From Dyella_B sp035690825 (GTDB lineage: Bacteria; Pseudomonadota; Gammaproteobacteria; Xanthomonadales; Rhodanobacteraceae): a stretch of DNA of 64,000 nucleotides. Location: NCBI RefSeq assembly GCF_051954575.1, contig NZ_JBQCHP010000041.1, positions 1 to 64,000 of the forward strand. The letters run 5' to 3'. Positions 34,641 through 41,950 of the stretch are shown in pieces (the stretch's first letter is position 1; each line of letters starts with the position of its first letter). The notes under the pieces were generated by a model that ran no database searches, was not told the DNA's origin, and saw only the letters and a program-made list of their open reading frames with translations. The translations under genes were made by a program, and so were the position numbers.

Positions 34641-36080
34641 ATGAATTCCCTTATCGCCCAGGCCGAAAACCGCCTGCTCACTCCCGGCGGCCTGGCCACC
34701 GGCGACCTCGATCGCGTATTCACCCAGTTGATGGGCCCGTCGATCGACGCGGCCGACCTGTACTTCCAGCATTCGCGCAGCGAGTCCTGGGTGCTGGAAG
34801 AGGGCATCGTCAAGGACGGCAGCCACTCCATCGAGCAGGGCGTGGGCGTGCGCGCGATCAGCGGCGAGAAGACTGGCTTCGCCTATTCCGACGAGATTGT
34901 GCTGCCGCAGTTGCTGGAAGCGTCCAAGGCGGCGCGCGCCATCGCGCAGGGCGGCAACGGCGCGGGCAAGCCGCTGGCGGTCAATGGCGTGAAGGCGCTC
35001 TATCCGGCCATCGATCCGGTGGACAGCCTGCCGAACCCCGACAAGATCGCCGTGCTGCGCGAAGTGGACGCCTATGCGCGCTCGCGCGACCCGCGCGTGA
35101 AGCAGGTGATCGTGAGCTTGAACGCCACGCTCGACACCGTGCTGGTGGCCGGCTCCGACGGCACGCTGGCAGCGGACGTACGCCCGCTGGTGCGGCTCTC
35201 GGTGCAGGTGATCGTGGAACAGAACGGTCGCCGCGAGCAGGGTTATTCCGGCGGCGGCGGCCGCTACGGTTATCGCGAGCTGCTGGAAAACGGCCGCGCC
35301 CATGCCTTCGCGGAAGAAGCCGTGCGCCAGGCCCTGGTGAACCTGGACGCGGTGGAGGCGCCGGCCGGCACCATGACGGTGGTGCTCGGCCCGGGTTGGC
35401 CCGGCGTGCTGTTGCACGAGGCGATCGGCCATGGCCTGGAAGGCGATTTCAACCGCAAGGGCAGCTCCGCCTTTGCCGGACGCATCGGCCAGCGCGTCGC
35501 CGCGCCGGGCGTCACCGTGGTGGACGACGGCACGCTGCCGGGTCGTCGCGGTTCGTTGAGCGTGGACGACGAAGGCACGCCTACGTCGTGCACCACGCTG
35601 ATCGAGGACGGCATCCTCAAGGGCTATATGCAGGACAAGCTCAACGCGCGCCTGATGGGCATGGCGCCCACCGGCAACGGCCGGCGCGAATCCTTCGCGC
35701 AACTGCCGATGCCGCGCATGACCAACACCTACATGCTCGCCGGCCAGCACGATCCGCAGGAAATCCTCCGCTCGGTAAAGAAGGGCCTGTATGCCGTGAA
35801 CTTCGGCGGCGGCCAGGTCGACATCACCAACGGCAAGTTCGTGTTCTCCGCCAGCGAGGCGTACCTGATCGAAGACGGCAAGGTCACCACGCCGGTGAAA
35901 GGCGCCACCCTGATCGGCAGCGGGCCCGACGTGCTTACGCGCGTGTCGATGATCGGCAACGATCTGGCGCTCGACGAAGGCATCGGCGTATGCGGCAAGG
36001 ATGGCCAGAGCGTGCCGGTCGGCGTAGGCCAGCCGACGCTGCGCGTGGAGAGCATGACGGTGGGTGGAACGGCGTCGTAG
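34641..36080 (+). CDS. tldD: Metalloprotease TldD
   Basis: TldD and TldE (PmbA) form a heterodimeric metalloprotease that trims modified or unfolded peptides, known from microcin B17 maturation and CcdA turnover. The 479-residue product carries the zinc motif HEAIGH (259-264) in LLHEAIGHGLEGDF and the C-terminal NFGGGQVDITNGKFVF region. The ATG at 34641 is chosen to match the family length; an upstream start would add 12 residues. The partner pmbA lies 1.0 kb downstream. Confidence 0.95.
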   Translation: MNSLIAQAENRLLTPGGLATGDLDRVFTQLMGPSIDAADLYFQHSRSESWVLEEGIVKDGSHSIEQGVGVRAISGEKTGFAYSDEIVLPQLLEASKAARAIAQGGNGAGKPLAVNGVKALYPAIDPVDSLPNPDKIAVLREVDAYARSRDPRVKQVIVSLNATLDTVLVAGSDGTLAADVRPLVRLSVQVIVEQNGRREQGYSGGGGRYGYRELLENGRAHAFAEEAVRQALVNLDAVEAPAGTMTVVLGPGWPGVLLHEAIGHGLEGDFNRKGSSAFAGRIGQRVAAPGVTVVDDGTLPGRRGSLSVDDEGTPTSCTTLIEDGILKGYMQDKLNARLMGMAPTGNGRRESFAQLPMPRMTNTYMLAGQHDPQEILRSVKKGLYAVNFGGGQVDITNGKFVFSASEAYLIEDGKVTTPVKGATLIGSGPDVLTRVSMIGNDLALDEGIGVCGKDGQSVPVGVGQPTLRVESMTVGGTAS

Positions 36081-36163
36081 TTTTGAGCCGGCGCCGGCGT
36101 CATATCACGCGCGATTGGGCAACGAATCGATGGTGCAAGATGTGCCGGGTGGCGCAGTGCTTG

Positions 36164-36210
36164 CGTAGGTTGGGTTACCCCGGATCAAGTCCGGGGTAAC
36201 CCAACCTATG
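36164..36210. repeat. GTAGG inverted repeat, copy 5 (compact)
   Basis: 21-bp arms with one mismatch near the outer end (CGTAGGTTGGGTTACCCCGG and its complement ending CCTATG) enclose only five bases. It lies between the convergent tldD and darP genes and could act as a bidirectional terminator. Confidence 0.88.
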
Positions 36211-36222
36211 TGTGCACCACGC

Positions 36223-36747
36223 TTACGTATCGTCTTCGGCCAGGCTTTTCAGCAACTGGAATATCTCGCGATAAGCACGCGGAGGCTTGTTCGCCTCACG
36301 CTCGATGCGTGCTTGGCGAATCAACGAACGCAAATGCTGCCGATCGATCGTCGGATACTGGTCGACCAGTTCTTCAAACGCTTCATCGTTTTCCAGCAGG
36401 CGCTCGCGCAAGGCTTCCATGCGATGCATGGCGGCGGTTTCCTTACGTTGCTGCTCGCGGTCTTCGCCTAGTAGGGCGCGCGCGCCAGTGAATGCTTCGT
36501 CGTCGTGGCGGCGCATCACCTTGGCCAGAAAACCGAGCTGGCGCTTGCGTGCAATATGCGAAGTGATGCGGCGCAGATGATCGATTTCGCGCATCACGTC
36601 GTCCGGCAGGTTGGCTCGCGCGAGTTTCGACGGCGGCAGTTCCGCCAGTTGCGAGGCCAGCGCCAGCACGGCCAGCGCATCGCGCCGCTGCTGCGTGCGG
36701 GTGGGGCCGTAGTCGTGTTCGGGGTCGTCGGTGTAAGTGCGGTTCAC
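36223..36747 (-). CDS. darP: Ribosome-associated protein DarP (YjgA, DUF615)
   Basis: DarP (YjgA) takes part in late maturation of the large ribosomal subunit in E. coli. The 174-residue product starts at a GTG that overlaps the stop of the upstream gene (GTGA), giving VNRTYTDDPEHDYGPTRTQQ. PPSKLARANLPDDVMREIDH and RQLGFLAKVMRR are typical of the family. Many proteobacteria keep this gene beside pmbA, as here. Confidence 0.9.
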   Translation of the reverse strand: MNRTYTDDPEHDYGPTRTQQRRDALAVLALASQLAELPPSKLARANLPDDVMREIDHLRRITSHIARKRQLGFLAKVMRRHDDEAFTGARALLGEDREQQRKETAAMHRMEALRERLLENDEAFEELVDQYPTIDRQHLRSLIRQARIEREANKPPRAYREIFQLLKSLAEDDT

Positions 36748-36998
36748 AGCTGGTTCCGGTCGGTGGCCTGGGCGAATTCGGGCGGCATCGCTTCCACCAG
36801 CGTGAAGCGGGGAATCGGCTCGCCTTCCAGTTCCACGTTCTCGGCGAACATCATGGCGGGCCGCACCCACAGGCCGTAATCGCCATAAAGCGCCTGGTAT
36901 ACGACCAGCTCTTCCATGGTCTCGCTGTGCCGGGCGGTGCCGATCACGCGGTAGCTCTGGCCTTTGTAGTGACGATAGATGCCGGTGGCTATGGACAT
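36744..36998 (-). CDS. DUF1653 domain protein
   Basis: The 84-residue product is a single small domain with GIYRHYKGQSYRVIGTARHS and EELVVYQALYGDYGLWVRPA, the marks of DUF1653, whose function is not known. It is the first gene of a two-gene leftward unit with darP, overlapping it by four bases, and is divergent from pmbA. Confidence 0.85.
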   Translation of the reverse strand: MSIATGIYRHYKGQSYRVIGTARHSETMEELVVYQALYGDYGLWVRPAMMFAENVELEGEPIPRFTLVEAMPPEFAQATDRNQL

Positions 36999-37099
36999 GG
37001 GCCGCTCCTATGGCACCCTTCGGGATTCAACTATTGGCAATGGGTCGGGATGGCCCCACCTGTGCTTATTGTACCCATCTACCTCGACAGGAATCCCAC

Positions 37100-38470
37100 G
37101 TGAGCGATGTTGCCACCCGCCAGGACGCCAGCCAGCGCGAACTCGACCGACTGGCCGAACTGGCCGAAGATGTGATTCGCCGCGCGCGCGCCGCAGGCGC
37201 CAGCCAGGCGGAGGTGTCGGCGAGCATCGATACCGGGCTCAACGTGAACGTGCGCCTGGGCGAGGTGGAAACGGTGGAGCACACGCGCGACCGTGGCTTC
37301 GGGCTCACCGTGTATTTCAGCCAGCGCAAGGGCTCGGCCAGCACTGCGGACCTCAATGCCGACTCCATCCAGGCCACGCTGGACCAGGCGTGCGCGATCG
37401 CGCGCTACACCGAAGAAGATCCCGCCGCCGGGCTGGCTGATGCCGCGCGCATGGCCAAGGTGTTTCCCGAGCTGGACCTGTGGCATCCCTGGTCGATCGA
37501 TACCGCCGATGCGATCGCACTGGGCCAGCGGATCGAAGCCGCCGGCCGCGCCCATGCGGGCATCACCAATTCCGATGGCGCCAGCGTGCAGGCGGGCGAG
37601 AGCCTGTCGGTGTACGCGAACTCGCATGGCTTCGTGGGACGCGAACGCGGCACGCGGCATTCGCTGTCGCTGTCGTTGATCGCCGGCGACGATGCCGGCA
37701 TGCAGCGCGACTACTGGTACGACAGTGTGCGCAGCGCCGATGACTTCATGGACGCCGCAGCGCTCGGCGACAAGGCCGCCGAACGCACGCTCGCCCGCGT
37801 TGGCGCGCGACGCCTGTCCACGCGGCAGGCGCCAGTGCTGTTCGCACCGGAAATCGCGCGCGGCCTGATCGGCCACATGGTGGGCGCGGTGAGCGGCGGG
37901 GCTTTGTATCGCCGCGCGAGCTTCCTGCTCGACCATGCGGGCAAGCAGATCATGCCGTCGTGGCTCACCATCGTGGAGCGTCCGCATCTGCCGCGTGGGC
38001 AGGGCTCGGGCAATTTCGACGCCGAAGGCGTGGCCACGCGCGACAACGTGCTGATCGAAAATGGCGTGCTTGCCCGCTACGTGCTGGGCAGTTATTCCGC
38101 GCGCAAGCTGGGCCTGCAATCCACCGGCAACGCCGGCGGCATCCACAACCTGATGGTCGAGCCAGGACACGGCGACGGCGGCAAAGCGGACGACTTCAAC
38201 GGTATGCTGCGCCGGCTCGGCACCGGCTTGCTGGTGACCGAAGTGATGGGGCAGGGCGTCAACACCATCACCGGCGATTACTCGCGCGGCGCCGCGGGTT
38301 TCTGGGTGGAAAACGGCGAGATCGCCTATCCGGTGGAAGAAATCACCATCGCCGCCAACCTGCGCGACATGCTGATGGGCATCGTGGCGGTGGGCAGCGA
38401 CGTGGACAAGCGCTCGCACTTGCTCACCGGTTCGATCCTGCTCGATCGCATGACCATCGCCGGCGAATAA
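37100..38470 (+). CDS. pmbA: Metalloprotease subunit TldE (PmbA)
   Basis: PmbA/TldE is the non-zinc partner of TldD. The 456-residue product starts at a GTG with AGGA nine bases upstream (the longer frame overlaps non-coding sequence). Family features include YFSQRKGSASTADL near residue 75, LGSYSARKLGLQSTGNAGG and the C-terminal GDYSRGAAGFWVENGEI and GSILLDRMTIAGE. The HExxxH motif is absent, as expected for TldE. The pair tldD and pmbA is separated by the opposite-strand darP unit. Confidence 0.95.
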   Translation: MSDVATRQDASQRELDRLAELAEDVIRRARAAGASQAEVSASIDTGLNVNVRLGEVETVEHTRDRGFGLTVYFSQRKGSASTADLNADSIQATLDQACAIARYTEEDPAAGLADAARMAKVFPELDLWHPWSIDTADAIALGQRIEAAGRAHAGITNSDGASVQAGESLSVYANSHGFVGRERGTRHSLSLSLIAGDDAGMQRDYWYDSVRSADDFMDAAALGDKAAERTLARVGARRLSTRQAPVLFAPEIARGLIGHMVGAVSGGALYRRASFLLDHAGKQIMPSWLTIVERPHLPRGQGSGNFDAEGVATRDNVLIENGVLARYVLGSYSARKLGLQSTGNAGGIHNLMVEPGHGDGGKADDFNGMLRRLGTGLLVTEVMGQGVNTITGDYSRGAAGFWVENGEIAYPVEEITIAANLRDMLMGIVAVGSDVDKRSHLLTGSILLDRMTIAGE

Positions 38471-38576
38471 CGAATCGAATAGGAAAAAAGCCTAACGGCA
38501 AGTTCCTGCGCACCCTGCTAGGATGCTTCGCACACCGGCAGCGGCCGGCGTTTGCACGACTTGAAAGGAGATGCTT

Positions 38577-39008
38577 ATGAGCGTTCCGCCCGAGTCCGTC
38601 GTACCGCCTCCACCGAGCGAACCCATCGGTGGAGATATTCCCGCCGAAGAGCGTACCTGGGGCATGTTCGCGCACCTGTCGGCGTTGCTGGGGGCCTTGC
38701 TGACCGCTTCGTTCTGGGGCTTGGCGTGCTTTATTGGCCCGCTGGCCATCTGGTTGATGAAGAAGGAATCCATGCCTTTCGCTAGCGACCAAGCCAAGGA
38801 AGCCCTCAATTTCAACATTACGATGGCCATCGGCCTTGCCGTGCTATGGGTCCTGTCGATCATCACCTTTGGTATCGGCTTTATCATTGCGATCCCCCTG
38901 TTGGGGATCATGTGGTTGGCTTGGCTGGTGCTGACCATCATCGCCGGCATGAAGGCCAACGAAGGCGTGCGCTATCGCTATCCGTTTGCGCTGCGGCTCA
39001 TCAAATAG
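38577..39008 (+). CDS. DUF4870 (Tic20-like) membrane protein
   Basis: The 143-residue product has a proline-rich N-terminus, then the DUF4870 signature with ERTWGMFAHLSALLG, PLAIWLMKKESMPFASDQAK and NFNITMAIGL, and three or four membrane segments. The ATG at 38577 is six bases after AAAGGAG; the ATG at 38571 is adjacent to the site and less likely. Function is unknown. It follows pmbA by 106 bases. Confidence 0.85.
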   Translation: MSVPPESVVPPPPSEPIGGDIPAEERTWGMFAHLSALLGALLTASFWGLACFIGPLAIWLMKKESMPFASDQAKEALNFNITMAIGLAVLWVLSIITFGIGFIIAIPLLGIMWLAWLVLTIIAGMKANEGVRYRYPFALRLIK

Positions 39009-39015
39009 CCAATGC

Positions 39016-39090
39016 CACCTAGATTGGGGTGCGACCCCAACATCGCGACGTCGGCAGATACCTATGTTGGGGCTTGCACCCCAGCCTACG
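39016..39090. repeat. GTAGG inverted repeat, copy 6
   Basis: Imperfect arms of about 26 bp (CCTAGATTGGGGTGCGACCC on the left; the complement ending CCCCAGCCTACG on the right) enclose about 20 bases. It lies between convergent genes. The CTA at 39086-39088 is the TAG stop codon of xseB. Confidence 0.85.
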
Positions 39091-39343
39091 TTTCGGGCGT
39101 GAACGGCTCGGCCGCTTGCGGCGCATCCGGATCGAGCAGCAGGCGCACGCGCAGCTCGGCCTGGTCGAGGGCCTGCTGGCAATGGCGATAAAGGCCGATG
39201 CCGCGTTCGAAGGCGCTGAGCGATTCGTCCAGGCTCATGTCGCCGCCTTCCATGCGCGCCACGAGTTGTTCCAGTTCGTCGAGCGAGTGCTCGAAGTCGG
39301 CGACCGGAGTGGTTTCGGCAGGGGCGGAAGTGGGCTTGGCCAT
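39086..39343 (-). CDS. xseB: Exodeoxyribonuclease VII small subunit
   Basis: XseB binds the XseA large subunit to form exonuclease VII, which degrades single-stranded DNA. The 85-residue product contains the helical core DFEHSLDELEQLVARMEGGD and SLDESLSAFERGIGLYRHC, typical of the family. The ATG at 39343 is preferred over a TTG three codons upstream. ispA and dxs, often next to xseB, are not here. Its stop codon lies in a GTAGG repeat, so the last few residues may have been set by that repeat. Confidence 0.92.
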   Translation of the reverse strand: MAKPTSAPAETTPVADFEHSLDELEQLVARMEGGDMSLDESLSAFERGIGLYRHCQQALDQAELRVRLLLDPDAPQAAEPFTPET

Positions 39344-39477
39344 GGCGGGCAACGCTAGCGCAGCGTTAAGACGGAATCAATCGTTGCTGCGGATCGGCAT
39401 GGCCTGGATGTGGAACGCGTAGCGTGCAGCGACGCAAAGCGTTGTCCGGACCGTCACGAATGCCTGTCCTGACAGGC

Positions 39478-39506
39478 TTGATTTCGATATATCGAAGATA
39501 TATCCT
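39478..39506 (+). promoter_or_regulatory. Possible promoter and operator of the MFS transporter gene
   Basis: TTGATT (39478-39483) and TATCCT (39501-39506) are 17 bases apart. The spacer holds a perfect 14-bp palindrome TTCGATATATCGAA (39483-39496), directly followed by GATATATC (39497-39504), itself a palindrome. An operator within the spacer would suit a repressor; no regulator gene lies next to it. Confidence 0.5.
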
Positions 39507-39560
39507 GCGACCCTCCCCAAAACCCGCGCGAGGCCAGGAAGGCTCGCCATAGGAGTTCTT

Positions 39561-40844
39561 GTGACGACGACTGCGTCCTCGCCTGCCGCCGAACCGGGCG
39601 GCATGGGCTTTTCCGGTTATCAGAAATTCGTCGTGGCCGTGCTGGCCTTCCTGCAGTTCACCATCGTGCTGGATTTCATGCTGCTGGCGCCGCTGGGTGC
39701 GCTGGTGGTGCCGGCCCTGCACATCACGCCCGAAAAGTTTGGCCAGGTAGTGTCCGCGTATGCGTTTGCTGCGGGCGTATCAGGCATTCTCGCGGCCGGC
39801 TTTGCCGATCGCTTCGACCGCAAAAAGCTGCTCCTGATCTTCTACAGCGGCTTCATGCTTGGCACCTTGTTCTGCGCGCTTGCGCATACGTATACGCTGC
39901 TGTTGCTGGCGCGCATGTTCACGGGCCTGTTCGCCGGCGTAGTCGGCGCAGCGTCGATGGCGATCGTCACTGATCTGTTCCCGTTGTCGATGCGCGGACG
40001 CGTGATGGGTTTTATCCAATCGGCGTTCGCGGCCAGCACGGTGCTGGGTTTGCCGTTGAGCCTGTGGCTGTCCAGCCACTGGGGCTGGAATGCACCGTTC
40101 TTTTTGATCGTGGTGGTGTGTACGGCGGTGGGCGCTGCGATCCTTGGTCGGCTGCGTCCGGTCAATGCGCATCTGGCGCTGCGGCCGGATCGCAATCCGC
40201 TGCATCACCTGCTGCACACGCTGACTACGCGCGACTATCTGATCGGCTTTGCCACCACGGCCTTGCTGACCATGGGCGGCTTCATGCTGATGCCGTATTC
40301 GACCTTGTTCATCGTGAACAATCTCGGCATTCCCATGGCGATGCTGACGGTGGTGTATCTGATCACCGGTATGGTGTCGGCCGTGATGGGGCCGCTGCTC
40401 GGGCGCGCCAGCGATGTGTTCGGCAAGTTCCGCATCTTCGCCTTCGGCTGCGCGGTGACGATCGTGATGGTGCTGATCTATACGCGCATGTCGAACGTGA
40501 CGCTGTGGACCTTGATCACGGTGAGCGCCTTGCTGCAGATCGGTATCTTCTCGCGCATCATCTCGTCGTCGGCCTTGATGTCCGCTTTGCCCAAGCCGAG
40601 CGATCGCGGTGCGTACATGTCGATCAGTTCCTCGCTGCAGCAGGTATCTGGCGGTCTTGCCGCGATGCTGGGCGGCATGGTGGTGGTCCAGTCGGCGGGC
40701 GACAGGTTGCTGCACTTCGACGTGCTCGGCGACATCCTGGTCTTCACGACGCTCGCTTCGTTTGTGTTGATGTATTTCGTCAACCGCAAGGTGATGGGGG
40801 CGGCCACTGCGCCTGCGCCACAGCCTGTGAAAAGCGATGCGTGA
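39561..40844 (+). CDS. Major facilitator superfamily transporter
   Basis: The 427-residue product has twelve predicted membrane segments. The loop 2-3 motif is seen as GFADRFDRKKLLL and a loop 8-9 version as LLGRASDVFGKFR. It belongs to the drug/arabinose efflux type of MFS permease; the substrate is unknown. The start is GTG nine bases after TAGGAG. A palindromic site in its promoter suggests repression. It is the last gene before a 1.1 kb gene-free stretch. Confidence 0.9.
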   Translation: MTTTASSPAAEPGGMGFSGYQKFVVAVLAFLQFTIVLDFMLLAPLGALVVPALHITPEKFGQVVSAYAFAAGVSGILAAGFADRFDRKKLLLIFYSGFMLGTLFCALAHTYTLLLLARMFTGLFAGVVGAASMAIVTDLFPLSMRGRVMGFIQSAFAASTVLGLPLSLWLSSHWGWNAPFFLIVVVCTAVGAAILGRLRPVNAHLALRPDRNPLHHLLHTLTTRDYLIGFATTALLTMGGFMLMPYSTLFIVNNLGIPMAMLTVVYLITGMVSAVMGPLLGRASDVFGKFRIFAFGCAVTIVMVLIYTRMSNVTLWTLITVSALLQIGIFSRIISSSALMSALPKPSDRGAYMSISSSLQQVSGGLAAMLGGMVVVQSAGDRLLHFDVLGDILVFTTLASFVLMYFVNRKVMGAATAPAPQPVKSDA

Positions 40845-41235
40845 ATATGCGCTTCTATGCTTGATGGCCATAGCGCACGTGTTTGTGCAATTGCATGCTT
40901 CAGCGTTCTGGTTGTCGGTAGCGTGGATAACAGGCAGACCATAGGAAGTGGTGCAGAGCATGTTTTACATCGAAGCCTCGCATTTCAGATCTGCGCTATG
41001 CGTCACCTGCCGTTTCACTAGCACTTCACGATGATGGGGGCACCTTTATGCGGGCGCGCATACATCACATGAGCTGGATGGGACATCTATCGCCCATGCC
41101 GCAGCTCGGCTCCGTGACGCAGTGTTGGTGTTCCTCGGTGTTCGTCATCCATCAGGCTCGACAATGTGATCCTTGGCCAAGGAGGGGCCACGCAAGCCGG
41201 AAGAATTTTCCTGATCACCATCAATGGCATCTCTT
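40845..41235. other. Gene-free stretch between MFS gene and palindromic element
   Basis: About 390 bases hold no frame with a plausible start, length and composition; the longest, 41048-41248, has no ribosome binding site. Nothing resembling a tRNA or terminator was seen. It may be remnant DNA beside the palindromic element. Confidence 0.5.
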
Positions 41236-41524
41236 AAGGCAACACTGATCAAGTATCGCCGTCGTCATGATGTCTGGAAGGCTCGCAGGGTGTGCCGCGT
41301 GGCGCCGGGAAGACTGGCCGTCTTGCCAGGCCGCGCGGCGTAGCCTGCGGGCCTTCCAGACATCACCCCATCACTTTGAATTCAACATGTCGGGGCCAGC
41401 CCTGTCTGTTCGCAGGCCGCAGGGCCCCGTCTCGACGATGCGCCAGTCTGCCTTCGCCGACGGCCCTGCGGCCTGCGAACAGACAGGGCGGGTGACGACG
41501 GCGATACTTGATCAGTGTTGCCTT
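41236..41524. mobile_element. 289-bp palindromic element with 32-bp terminal inverted repeats and two inner hairpins
   Basis: Perfect 32-bp terminal inverted repeats (41236-41267 and 41493-41524) start AAGGCAACACTGATCAAGTA. Inside are two further long inverted repeats: arms 41268-41289 with 41344-41365 (22 bp, one G-T wobble) and arms 41399-41426 with 41462-41489 (28 bp, perfect). A strand would fold as a closed stem with two side arms, a three-way junction or cloverleaf. No transposase is encoded, and no flanking target duplication is evident. It resembles a MITE or other non-autonomous element, but could also be an RNA or a protein binding structure. Confidence 0.8.
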
Positions 41525-41950
41525 GAGTTATGAAGATTCGCGGCAGTCGTTCTGGCGCGAACGTGTGAATCTTTTTCTTCGCCCGCGCCTACAAATGGGT
41601 AATCAGAAAAATTTTTGGTAGCACGTTGTTTGCGAGATGCTCGCGGTAACGGTGTCCTTTCCAACAATGCTCAGGTGCTAAAACGTCGACCTCTGTCGGC
41701 CATCGTTGCATTCGAGCAGATTTTGTTTACTCGTCATCTTCAAGCGTGCTTCTTATGCATGGTCGGTGTCATGCATTGTCATGACGCCGTCGGGCGGTGG
41801 CGAATGGCAAGCTTTTTTTCAATCATGATGAACATCTGATAGTCGATCGCAATGCGAGATTGAGGTAGGGCGTTGTATTTTCGTGTCGACGCGAGCGTAG
41901 TGATCAACCCATGCAAGCCGTTAATCCCGGACAGGAATAAGGAGCTGAAC
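41525..41950 (+). other. Region upstream of the TcA toxin gene
   Basis: No gene is seen in these 426 bases. The sequence is AT-richer than the core genes and must hold the toxin promoter, but no -35/-10 pair stands out. AAGGAG at 41938-41943 is the ribosome binding site of the toxin gene. A 74-codon frame at 41615-41839 lacks support. Confidence 0.5.

Noticed and set aside
16763..39090. CRISPR array from the GTAGG repeats
   Set aside because: The copies are kilobases apart, are inverted repeats of variable inner sequence, and no cas genes are present.
41267..41533. 88-codon frame inside the palindromic element
   Set aside because: The frame follows from the GC-rich inverted repeats. Start and end lie in the terminal repeats and there is no Shine-Dalgarno.
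41220..41540. Target site duplication flanking the palindromic element
   Set aside because: Bases just outside the 32-bp repeats (CTCTT and GAGTT) do not match as a direct repeat; no duplication can be claimed.
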